Positions 1 to 5,966 of a stretch of 17,970 nt of DNA are shown piece after piece. The DNA comes from VAXT01 sp038040395 (GTDB lineage: Bacteria; Actinomycetota; Thermoleophilia; Gaiellales; Gaiellaceae): the NCBI GenBank assembly GCA_038040395.1, contig JBBPIJ010000026.1, forward strand, positions 1-17,970. Direction: 5' to 3'. Each line of letters begins with the position of its first letter. The first letter of the stretch is position 1. Both the position numbers and the translations under genes were made by a program. The notes beneath the pieces were generated by a model. It was given only the letters and a program-made list of their open reading frames with translations, had not been told where the DNA came from and did not search any database.

Positions 1-137
1 GGATCGGTCTGCGGGTTGTAGCGCCCGACGATCTCGATGAACTTGCCGTCGCGCGGCGAGCGCGAGTCGGCGACCACGACCCGGTAGATCGGATTCTTCT
101 TCGACCCGACGCGGGTCAAACGGATGCGTACTGCCAA
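1..137 (-). CDS. rpsP: 30S ribosomal protein S16 (partial, N-terminal part)
   Basis: S16 is a small-subunit ribosomal protein that binds 16S rRNA and aids 30S assembly. The minus strand from a TTG at 137 reads MAVRIRLTRVGSKKNPIYRV and continues through a VVADSRSPRDGKFIE-like stretch to GRYNPQTDP, the classic S16 N-terminus. About 45 of the usual 80-90 residues are present, and the rest lies beyond base 1. TTG is chosen because it puts the family's MAVRIRL start in place and an AAGGAG at 145-150 lies 7 nt upstream. That Shine-Dalgarno overlaps the end of ffh, whose stop (141-143) is only 3 nt away, so the two genes are almost certainly co-transcribed and perhaps translationally coupled. Identification is secure; only the 3' end is missing. 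Confidence 0.95.
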   Translation of the reverse strand, partial: MAVRIRLTRVGSKKNPIYRVVVADSRSPRDGKFIEIVGRYNPQTD

Positions 138-140
138 GCC

Positions 141-1478
141 CTATCTCCTTTGCTGTTGCTGTGCCTGTTGGAGCAACTCCGGTGGAAGCCCCGGCATCTT
201 GCCCTTTTTCATCTGCTTCATCATCTTCTGCATCTGCTTTCGCGCCGAAAGCAGCTGGTTGACCTGCTGGATGGTCGTCCCGCTGCCGGCCGCGATGCGC
301 TTCCTGCGTGAGCCGTCGATCAGGTGCGGCATGCTCCGTTCCTTCGGCGTCATCGAGAGCACGATCGCCTCGACTCGGGCCATGTCCTGCTCGGTCACGT
401 CCAATCCCTGGAGCTGCTTGCCGAGCCCCGGGATCATCGAGAGCACGCCCTTCAGCGGGCCCATGCGGCGCAGCATCTTGTAGCTCGAGAGGAAGTCGTC
501 AAACGTGAACTCGCCGGCGAGCAGCTGCTGCTCGAGCCGCGCCTGGTCGTCTTCCTCGACCGCCTCCTCGGCCTTTTCGATCAACGTCAGGACGTCGCCC
601 ATGCCGAGGATGCGCGAGGCCATCCGGTCGGGGTGGAAGTACTCGAGCTGGTCGAGCTTCTCGCCGATCGACGCGAACTTCACGGGCTTCCCCGTCACGG
701 CCCGCACCGAGAGCGCGGCGCCGCCGCGAGCATCGCCGTCGAGCTTCGTCAGGACGACTCCGTCGAACGCGATCCGCTCGTGGAACGCCTCGGCGACTAC
801 CACCGCCTCCTGGCCCGTCATGGCGTCGAGCACGAGCAGGACGTTCGTCGGCTTCGCAGCCTTCCGGACGGCGTCGAGCTCCTCCATCAACGGCTCATCC
901 ACGTGCAACCGCCCGGCCGTGTCGAGGATGACCACGTCCTTGCCCTGGCTGCGCGCCTGCTCGATGCCCTTCGTGACGGCTGCGACCGGATCGCCGGCCG
1001 TGTAGACCGGGACCTGGAGCTCACGCCCGAGCTGCTCGAGCTGCTCGACGGCGGCCGGACGAGCCAGATCCGCGGCGACGAGTGCGGGCGAATGCCCTTC
1101 CTTGCGCAGGAGCAGCGCGAGCTTCGCGGCCGCCGTCGTCTTGCCCGATCCCTGGAGCCCGGCGAGGAGGATCACCGTCGGCGGCTTGCTCGCGAAGGCC
1201 AGCTTGGAGTCGCCGCTGCCCATGAGCGTCGTCAGCTCGTCGTGGACGATGCGTACGACCTCCTGGCCAGGTGTGAGGCTCTTCGTCACGTCGGCGCCGA
1301 GCGCCCGGGCGCGCACGCGGGCGACGAAGTCCTTCACGACCTTGAAGTTGACGTCCGCCTCGAGCAGCGCGAGACGGATCTCGCGCATCGCTCGCGAGAC
1401 CGCGTCCTCGTCGAGGCGTCCACGGCCGCGAACGTCGTGCAAAGCGGCCTGGAGCCGGTCTGAGAGCGTGTCGAACAA
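141..1478 (-). CDS. ffh: Signal recognition particle protein Ffh (SRP54 GTPase)
   Basis: Ffh binds 4.5S/SRP RNA and signal sequences of nascent membrane proteins and delivers them to FtsY. From the TTG at 1478 the product is 445 aa, a normal length. It has an N domain (about 1-95), a G domain with P-loop GLQGSGKTT (107-115), DLARPAA (137-143), DTAGR (186-190) and TKLDGDARGG (244-253), then a Met-rich M domain with the RNA-binding helix around SRRKRIAAGSG (390-400) and a KMMKQMKKGKMPG tail. A TTG three codons upstream (1487) is also in frame. I prefer 1478 because it gives the family N-terminus MFDTLSDRL and because the upstream TTG overlaps a TACACT -10-like hexamer. The gene is followed directly by rpsP and is divergent from the cyclase at 1529. 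The 3' partner FtsY is at 5967-6917. Identity is certain; the start is probable. Confidence 0.97.
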   Translation of the reverse strand: MFDTLSDRLQAALHDVRGRGRLDEDAVSRAMREIRLALLEADVNFKVVKDFVARVRARALGADVTKSLTPGQEVVRIVHDELTTLMGSGDSKLAFASKPPTVILLAGLQGSGKTTAAAKLALLLRKEGHSPALVAADLARPAAVEQLEQLGRELQVPVYTAGDPVAAVTKGIEQARSQGKDVVILDTAGRLHVDEPLMEELDAVRKAAKPTNVLLVLDAMTGQEAVVVAEAFHERIAFDGVVLTKLDGDARGGAALSVRAVTGKPVKFASIGEKLDQLEYFHPDRMASRILGMGDVLTLIEKAEEAVEEDDQARLEQQLLAGEFTFDDFLSSYKMLRRMGPLKGVLSMIPGLGKQLQGLDVTEQDMARVEAIVLSMTPKERSMPHLIDGSRRKRIAAGSGTTIQQVNQLLSARKQMQKMMKQMKKGKMPGLPPELLQQAQQQQRR

Positions 1479-1486
1479 GGCCCGCA

Positions 1487-1492
1487 AGTGTA
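1487..1492 (-). promoter_or_regulatory. Candidate -10 element for ffh (leaderless start)
   Basis: TACACT on the minus strand ends 8 nt before the TTG at 1478, where transcription would be expected to begin. No Shine-Dalgarno-like sequence is seen upstream of that TTG, so a leaderless mRNA is plausible. I found no convincing -35. Confidence 0.4.
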
Positions 1493-1528
1493 CTCAGAGG
1501 CCTGTTCGCTCCATACTTCGCAAAGGAC

Positions 1529-4500
1529 ATGGCCGCCTGTCCTCGCTGTGGCGAGGAGAACCCCGCTCACGCTCGGTTCTGCCTCGCATGTGGCGCTCCC
1601 CTCGAGGAGCCGGCTGCGCCGCGAGAGATGCGGAAGACGGTGACGGTCGTCTTCTCCGACCTCGTCGGTTCGACCCCACTCGGCGAGCGGCTCGACGTGG
1701 AGGCGTACCGGCGTGTGATCTCACGCTACTTCGTCGAAGTGAGCCGCGTCCTCGAACACCACGGTGGCACCGTCGAGAAGTTCATCGGAGACGCGGTGAT
1801 GGCGGTCTTCGGGATTCCGATCCTGCACGAGGACGACGCGCTGCGCGCTGTCCGCGCCGCCACGGAGCTGCGCCTGGCGCTTGCGGAGCTGAACAAGGGT
1901 TTGCTCGCGGAGTTCGGAGTCGAGCTCGCCTTTCGCACCGGGATCAACACGGGCGAGGTCGTCGCGGGCGATGCCGCCGAGGGCCATGCGTTCGCAACGG
2001 GCGATGCGGTGGTCGTAGCCCAGCGACTCGAGGCGTCGGCAAGTGCCGGCGAGATCCTCATCGGCGACGCGACGCACAGACTCGTCCGCGAGGCGGTCGT
2101 CGTCGAGCCGGTCGAGCCGCTCGACCTGAAAGGGAAGGCGCTGCCGGTGCAAGCCTGGCGCCTCCTGGGCGTCGTAGCGGGGGCATCGGGCTTCGCCCGC
2201 CGGCTCGACGCGCCGATGGTCGGGCGAGACGGAGAGCTCGGCGAGCTGCGGGCGGCCTTCGACGACGTCGTCAGCCGCCGCGCCTGTCGCCTCGTCAACG
2301 TCGTCGGCCCGGCCGGAATCGGCAAGTCCCGGCTCGCCAAGGAGCTGTTGGCGAGCGTCCACGACGAGGCTTCCGTCCTGGTCGGCCGCTGCCTGCCCTA
2401 CGGAGAAGGGATTACCTACTGGCCGCTTCGCGACCTCATCCGCGAGGCCGCAGGCGAGCTCACCCAGGAACGGCTCGAGCTGCTCCTCGAAGGAGAGGAC
2501 GAAGCGGAGCGCATCGCCGCGCGCGTGGCCGGAGCGATCGGGATCGGCGAGAGCGCCGGCGCGCCCGAGGAGACGATGTGGGCGGTGCGGCGCCTCCTCG
2601 AGCACCTCGCCGCCGAGCGGCCGCTGGTCGTCGCCTTCGACGACCTCCAGTGGGCAGAGGCGACGTTCCTCGACCTCGTCCAGTACCTCGCGGGCTGGAG
2701 CCGAGATGCTCCGATCCTGATCCTCTGCCTCGCCCGGCCGGATCTCCTCGACCGGCACCCGGGCTGGCTGGCGGGAACGCCGAGCCCCACGTCGGTCACT
2801 CTGGAACCGCTCTCGGCGCCCCAGGCGGAGACGCTCCTCGACCTGCTGCGCGGCGAGACCGAGTTGAGCCCCGAACTGCTCGCGCGGATCACCGACGCCG
2901 CAGAGGGCAATCCGCTCTTCGTCGAGCAGATGCTCGCAATGCTGACCGAGAACGGCTCGTCCCCGTTCGACCTTGCGATACCGCCCACGATCCATGCGCT
3001 GCTCGCCGCGCGCCTCGACCGCCTCGACCCCGAGGAGCGTGCGGTGATCGAGCGGGCCTCGGTGATCGGAAAGGAGTTCTGGCGAGGCGCCGTCACGGAG
3101 CTGACGCCGGAAGGCGAGCGGGAGGCCGCCGGGGCACGCCTGATGACGCTGGCCCGGAAGGAGTTCATCGAGCCCAGCCGCTCGATCTTTCCGCAGGAGG
3201 ATGGGTTCCGGTTTCGCCACATCCTCATCCGCGACGCGGCCTACCTCGGGATCCCGAAGGAGATCCGCGCTCGACTGCACGAGAGCTATGCCGGCTGGCT
3301 CGATCGCACTACAGGCGAGCGGGCCGGAGAGCTCGACGAGATCCTCGGCTACCACCTCGAGCAGGCGTATCGCTACCGGGAGGAACTGGGGCCAACCGGT
3401 GAGAGTGGCGCAGAGCTGGCAACGCGCGCGGGAGAAAGGCTCGGAAGTGCCGGCCGCCGTGCGGTGGTCGGTGGAGGCGATGTCTCGGCGGCCGCGAGCC
3501 TAATCTCGCGGGCGATCTCGCTCCTGTCCGAGCAGCATCCGCTCCGGCGCGAGCTCCTGACCGAGCTCGGCAGCGCGCTCATGATGACGGGAGACTTCGC
3601 CCGCGCCGAAGGCGTGCTCGAGGAGGCGGTGGCTGCAGCCAGTGCGGCCGGTGACGCGCGCCTGGAGTCCCGTGCTCTGATCGAGCGCGAGTTCCACAAG
3701 ACGTTTGCGGGCTCCGAGGACGCGAGCCTGACGATTCCGGAGGTGACCGCGCGGGCGATCCCGATTCTCGAGAAGGCGGGCGATCATCTGGGTCTCGCCA
3801 GGGCCTGGCGGCTCCGAAGCGAGGTCGACATTCGCGCCGCACACTGGGGCGCCCGCGCGGAGGCGCTCGAACGCGCCCTCGATCATGCTCGGCAGGCCGG
3901 CGACCTGCGAGAGGAGCGCTTCCTCGTAGCCCTGCTGGCCCAGTCGCTCTACTTCGGCCCAACACCGGTCGAGAAGGCGATCGATCGGTGCGAGCGATTC
4001 CTGGGCGACGTGACCGAAGACCGGTCGCTGGAGGCGGCAATCGGAAGCACCCTGGCCGGTCTGCATGCGATGCGCGGGGACTTCGACGAGGCTCGGCGAC
4101 TTTGGGCGACGGCTCAGAAGCTGTACGAAGTTCTCGGTCTCATGTTTAGAAGAGCCGCGAGGTCGTACATTCCCGCGTCGATCGAGTCGCTCGCGGGCGA
4201 TTACCACGCTGCCGAGCGAGAGCTGCGCTGGGGCTACGAGACCCTGGAGCGCATGGCCGAGAGGAGCCTGCGGGCGACGATAGCGGCCTTCCTCGCAGAG
4301 ACCGTCTACCAGCAGGGGCGGTACGACGAGGCGGAGCGGTTCACCGAGATCAGCGAGGAGCTCGCCGCCGCCGACGACCTCGTGCCACACGTTCTCTGGC
4401 GCAGCGTCCGCGCGAAGATATTCGCCAGGCGCGGCGAGCCGGAGCGAGGCGAGGAACTTGCACGCGAGGCAGCATCGCTTGTAGAGGACACCGATTTCCC

Positions 4501-4702
4501 CGACCTGCAGGCCTCAACATCTCTCGACCTCGCTGAAGTGCTCGACTCGGCAGGGAAGGCGGACGAGGCCAGGCTGCTCGTCGCGCGAGCCCAGGAGCTC
4601 TACGAACGAAAGGGCAACGTTGTCGCTGCAGAACGATGCGAGTTATGGTCCGCTCAGCCAATCCGACCTGGAGGTCCAGACGATGGTGCAGTCAGAAAAT
4701 GA
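1529..4702 (+). CDS. Zinc-ribbon / class III nucleotidyl cyclase-homology / AAA-type ATPase / TPR protein
   Basis: A 1057-aa multidomain protein of a layout common in actinobacteria. Residues 4-21 form a zinc ribbon (C4, C7, C18, C21). Residues about 35-215 form a class III adenylate/guanylate cyclase domain with FSDLVGST (42-49, metal Asp44) and KFIGDAVMAVFG (84-95, Lys84 and metal Asp88). An AAA/STAND-like ATPase follows, with P-loop GPAGIGKS (260-267) and Walker B VVAFDDLQWAE (367-377). The C-terminal 400 residues are alpha-helical TPR-like repeats. No C-terminal HTH is seen, so it is probably not a DNA-binding LuxR/SARP regulator. The position of the transition-state Asn in GDAVNxAxRL is Val162 (Arg166 is kept), so cyclase activity is doubtful and the domain may instead bind nucleotide as a sensor. 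The start ATG lies 11 nt after CATACT. The gene is divergent from ffh by 50 bp and overlaps the next small gene by 20 bp. Confidence 0.9.
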   Translation: MAACPRCGEENPAHARFCLACGAPLEEPAAPREMRKTVTVVFSDLVGSTPLGERLDVEAYRRVISRYFVEVSRVLEHHGGTVEKFIGDAVMAVFGIPILHEDDALRAVRAATELRLALAELNKGLLAEFGVELAFRTGINTGEVVAGDAAEGHAFATGDAVVVAQRLEASASAGEILIGDATHRLVREAVVVEPVEPLDLKGKALPVQAWRLLGVVAGASGFARRLDAPMVGRDGELGELRAAFDDVVSRRACRLVNVVGPAGIGKSRLAKELLASVHDEASVLVGRCLPYGEGITYWPLRDLIREAAGELTQERLELLLEGEDEAERIAARVAGAIGIGESAGAPEETMWAVRRLLEHLAAERPLVVAFDDLQWAEATFLDLVQYLAGWSRDAPILILCLARPDLLDRHPGWLAGTPSPTSVTLEPLSAPQAETLLDLLRGETELSPELLARITDAAEGNPLFVEQMLAMLTENGSSPFDLAIPPTIHALLAARLDRLDPEERAVIERASVIGKEFWRGAVTELTPEGEREAAGARLMTLARKEFIEPSRSIFPQEDGFRFRHILIRDAAYLGIPKEIRARLHESYAGWLDRTTGERAGELDEILGYHLEQAYRYREELGPTGESGAELATRAGERLGSAGRRAVVGGGDVSAAASLISRAISLLSEQHPLRRELLTELGSALMMTGDFARAEGVLEEAVAAASAAGDARLESRALIEREFHKTFAGSEDASLTIPEVTARAIPILEKAGDHLGLARAWRLRSEVDIRAAHWGARAEALERALDHARQAGDLREERFLVALLAQSLYFGPTPVEKAIDRCERFLGDVTEDRSLEAAIGSTLAGLHAMRGDFDEARRLWATAQKLYEVLGLMFRRAARSYIPASIESLAGDYHAAERELRWGYETLERMAERSLRATIAAFLAETVYQQGRYDEAERFTEISEELAAADDLVPHVLWRSVRAKIFARRGEPERGEELAREAASLVEDTDFPDLQASTSLDLAEVLDSAGKADEARLLVARAQELYERKGNVVAAERCELWSAQPIRPGGPDDGAVRK

Positions 4703-4877
4703 GTGGGAGGGCAGGTCCGACGTCAGTTTCGCCGACGCTGCCAGCAAAGCGGTCGACAAAGCCGAGGACGAACTGAAAGACGGAGCTCCGCGGGAGTACG
4801 ACATCACCCTGCGCGTGACCGCAACCCCGGGCAACTCGCTCAGCGAGTACATCGCACTTGCACGAGGAAGCGGCTAG
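4683..4877 (+). CDS. Small dodecin-like protein
   Basis: A 64-aa acidic protein. The ATG at 4683 lies inside the last 20 bases of the cyclase gene; an upstream in-frame start at 4620 would lie deeper in that gene and is less likely. The segment VSFADAASKAVDKAEDEL aligns by eye with the helix of the dodecin encoded just downstream (ESFAKAADAAVQEASKTL) and is followed by beta-strand-like segments (EYDITLRVTA, LSEYIALAR). Dodecins are about 68-aa beta-alpha-beta-beta proteins that form dodecamers binding flavin or CoA. This is therefore likely a divergent dodecin-fold paralogue. It seems to lack the usual N-terminal VYKVIEIVG strand, having an EWEGRSD segment instead. The overlap suggests translational coupling with the cyclase. 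The function is not known. Confidence 0.65.
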   Translation: MVQSENEWEGRSDVSFADAASKAVDKAEDELKDGAPREYDITLRVTATPGNSLSEYIALARGSG

Positions 4878-4886
4878 CGGTGCGTC

Positions 4887-5030
4887 TTGACTGCTGAGCA
4901 ACCGGTCCCGCCGCCACAGCCGGAGCCGCCGCCGCAACCGGAGCCTCCTCCGGATCAGCCCGCACCTCCGGACGAGCCCCCGCCGGTCGGCCCGGAGCTC
5001 CCACCGGTGGGGCCTGAGCTTTCGGCCTGA
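4887..5030 (+). CDS. Possible proline-rich 47-aa peptide
   Basis: A TTG-initiated frame of 47 codons ending in TGA. After MTAEQPV it consists mostly of PPPQPEPPP-like repeats and a doubled VGPELPPVGPELS end. About half of the residues are proline and there is no hydrophobic segment, so it would be a disordered cytoplasmic peptide. It is in the same frame as the dodecin-like gene, with only the TAG at 4875-4877 and three sense codons (CGG TGC GTC) between them, so it could also be a former or readthrough C-terminal tail. There is no well-placed Shine-Dalgarno (AGGAAG lies about 15 nt upstream). Codons are GC-rich as in real genes here, but a biased CCN tract could arise without selection. Confidence is low. 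Confidence 0.35.
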   Translation: MTAEQPVPPPQPEPPPQPEPPPDQPAPPDEPPPVGPELPPVGPELSA

Positions 5031-5073
5031 GAGCCGTTATCCTCGCCGCCCAACGACAAAGGAGCGGGGAGAT

Positions 5074-5280
5074 ATGGCAACAGTCGCAAAAGTCGTGACG
5101 ATCATCGGCTCGTCGCCGGAGAGCTTTGCCAAGGCCGCCGACGCAGCCGTTCAGGAGGCGTCGAAGACGCTGCGCGGCATCACGGGCGCGCACGTGACCT
5201 CGATGAGCGCCGAGGTCAGCGACGGCAAGATCAGCCAGTACCGGACGACGGTCGACATCGCGTTCGGGCTGGAGCGCTAG
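5074..5280 (+). CDS. Dodecin family protein
   Basis: A 68-aa protein of exactly the family length. It begins MATVAKVVTIIGSSPESF, followed by the helix AKAADAAVQEASKTLRG and the strands HVTSMSAEVSDGKISQYRTT and VDIAFGLE, matching the dodecin pattern of IxGSSPxSwxxAixxAvxxASkTL then an H/QY-containing strand. Dodecins are small hollow dodecamers that store or buffer flavins, or CoA in some actinobacteria. The Trp that stacks on flavin (in the family's RWFEV motif) is absent here, replaced by a TGAHV segment, so flavin binding of the classic type is doubtful. The RBS is strong (AAAGGAG and GGGGAG upstream of the ATG). The stop codon is the TAG of a CTAG at 5277-5280, which also gives a minus-strand stop to the ftsY-like remnant next to it. 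Confidence 0.88.
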   Translation: MATVAKVVTIIGSSPESFAKAADAAVQEASKTLRGITGAHVTSMSAEVSDGKISQYRTTVDIAFGLER

Positions 5281-5325
5281 CCACGAGCAGCCTCGCGGGG
5301 GTCGAACGGCCGCAAGCCCTCGGCC
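5277..5325 (-). pseudogene. Vestigial ftsY 3' end
   Basis: Minus-strand reading gives AEGLRPFDPREAARG followed by TAG, aligning with the C-terminus of the intact FtsY (VEDLRPFDPREFARALL). The core LRPFDPRE is identical and the underlying DNA is 19/20 identical (5292-5311 against 5997-6016). Similarity fades above about 5325. The remnant has no start codon of its own and is read here as the displaced end of an older ftsY. A short chance match is the alternative. Confidence 0.55.
5292..5311 (+). repeat. Left copy of 20-bp direct repeat flanking the toxin-antitoxin module
   Basis: It matches 5997-6016 at 19 of 20 positions (one G/C difference) and shares the 13-bp core GGGTCGAACGGCC. The repeats lie 705 bp apart and enclose the TA operon. 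It codes for the FDPRE region of the ftsY remnant. Confidence 0.7.
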
Positions 5326-5340
5326 CCCGCGTAGGGGGTC
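5322..5340 (+). terminator. Hairpin downstream of dodecin, possible terminator
   Basis: GGCCCCC (5322-5328) and GGGGGTC (5334-5340) can pair around a 5-nt loop, including one G-T pair. There is no T-tract, so termination is uncertain. The right arm runs into a GGGGTCAGGTCTTGCGTTGC motif that may be the edge of a mobile segment. Confidence 0.3.
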
Positions 5341-5350
5341 AGGTCTTGCG

Positions 5351-5399
5351 TTGCAACATAGCGATGTCCTGAATAGTGTAGCGCGTTTCGCGCTACACT
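5351..5399 (+). promoter_or_regulatory. Promoter and palindromic operator of the toxin-antitoxin operon
   Basis: A perfect inverted repeat with 11-bp arms (AGTGTAGCGCG at 5375-5385, its reverse complement at 5389-5399) and a 3-nt centre lies 6 bp before the antitoxin ATG. Its left edge overlaps a candidate -10, TAGTGT (5374-5379), which is 17 bp from a candidate -35, TTGCAA (5351-5356). This is the usual layout for autorepression by a ribbon-helix-helix antitoxin bound to its toxin. Confidence 0.75.
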
Positions 5400-5405
5400 G
5401 AGAGA

Positions 5406-5654
5406 ATGGCTGCGCCTCCACCACTCTCGCTCCGTCTTGGCCGAGATGGGCTCCGTGAGCTCGACGAGATCGCACGGCGCCGGGGGATAACGCGCGCGGA
5501 GGCTGCCCGTCAGGCGATCGCGGAGACCGCGGAGCGCGAGCGGCATCGCCGGGGGCTCGCAGCGGAGGCGAGAGCGCTGATGAAGAACCAGGAGTACGTC
5601 CGCGAAGCGGAAGAGGTCGCCGAGCTCATGGAGCAGTTGCGTGATCCGAGGTGA
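5406..5654 (+). CDS. Ribbon-helix-helix antitoxin (MazE/PemI-like)
   Basis: An 82-aa protein. The N-terminal 40 residues, with LSLRLGRDGLRELDEIARRR then GITRAEAARQAI, are a MetJ/Arc/CopG-type ribbon-helix-helix DNA-binding domain: one strand and two helices that bind DNA as dimers. The C-terminal half (about 45-82) is a charged helix, EYVREAEEVAELMEQLRDPR, expected to wrap around and block the toxin. The next gene, a MazF/PemK toxin, overlaps its end by 14 bp, the classic antitoxin-first arrangement. Autoregulation through the palindrome just upstream is likely. The subfamily (MazE, PemI or VapB-like RHH) cannot be fixed from sequence reading alone. Confidence 0.85.
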   Translation: MAAPPPLSLRLGRDGLRELDEIARRRGITRAEAARQAIAETAERERHRRGLAAEARALMKNQEYVREAEEVAELMEQLRDPR

Positions 5655-5955
5655 CGTCCATGAGATCGTCCTCCCGCGTCGCCGTGGCCGAGTCCAGCAC
5701 GGCCGACGCTATGCACTGATCGTCCAGGCCGACGACCTTCTCGCCCTTTCCACCATCGTGATCTGCCCAACTTCTCAATCGACACCGCCCGCGAGCTTCC
5801 ACCCAGAGGTGTCGATCGTCGATGACCCGACGCGTGTCATGTGCGAGATGGTCGGCGCCGTCGACGCGCGCGCGCTTGGCAAGCAGGTGGCACATCTGAC
5901 GCTCGACGAGATGCAGAGCATCGCCGACGCTCTGTCGCTCGTCCTCGATCTCTGA
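5641..5955 (+). CDS. MazF/PemK-type endoribonuclease toxin
   Basis: A 104-aa protein of the MazF/PemK/CcdB fold, which cleaves mRNA at short sequences to arrest growth. Visible family features are the IRGDVHEI start, the basic-rich loop leading to GRRYALIVQ (usually GxxRPxlVv), the TIVICPTSQS strand (usually vivvPiTs), and a C-terminal LxxDxMxxIxxAL helix. The GTG at 5641 is chosen because it yields the canonical N-terminus. A GGAG lies about 10 nt upstream inside the antitoxin gene, so translation is coupled. The gene converges on ftsY with 11 bp between stops. The length is normal and no disabling change is seen, so the toxin is probably active. Confidence 0.9.
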   Translation: MIRGDVHEIVLPRRRGRVQHGRRYALIVQADDLLALSTIVICPTSQSTPPASFHPEVSIVDDPTRVMCEMVGAVDARALGKQVAHLTLDEMQSIADALSLVLDL

Positions 5956-5966
5956 GGCAAGTTCGA

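Noticed and set aside
324..1463. Long plus-strand open frame opposite ffh
   Set aside because: It is a shadow of the GC-rich ffh gene; its translation is biased low-complexity (His, Arg, Glu, Leu) with no domain pattern, while the opposite strand encodes a complete Ffh.
1102..3402. 766-codon plus-strand frame overlapping the cyclase gene
   Set aside because: Arg/Pro/Gly-rich nonsense typical of an off-frame in GC-rich DNA; the overlapping frame carries clear cyclase and ATPase motifs.
4840..5475. 211-codon minus-strand frame opposite the dodecin genes
   Set aside because: It has no recognisable motif and covers two well-supported plus-strand genes and the TA promoter. Its Pro/Ala-rich part is only the complement of the proline-rich tract.
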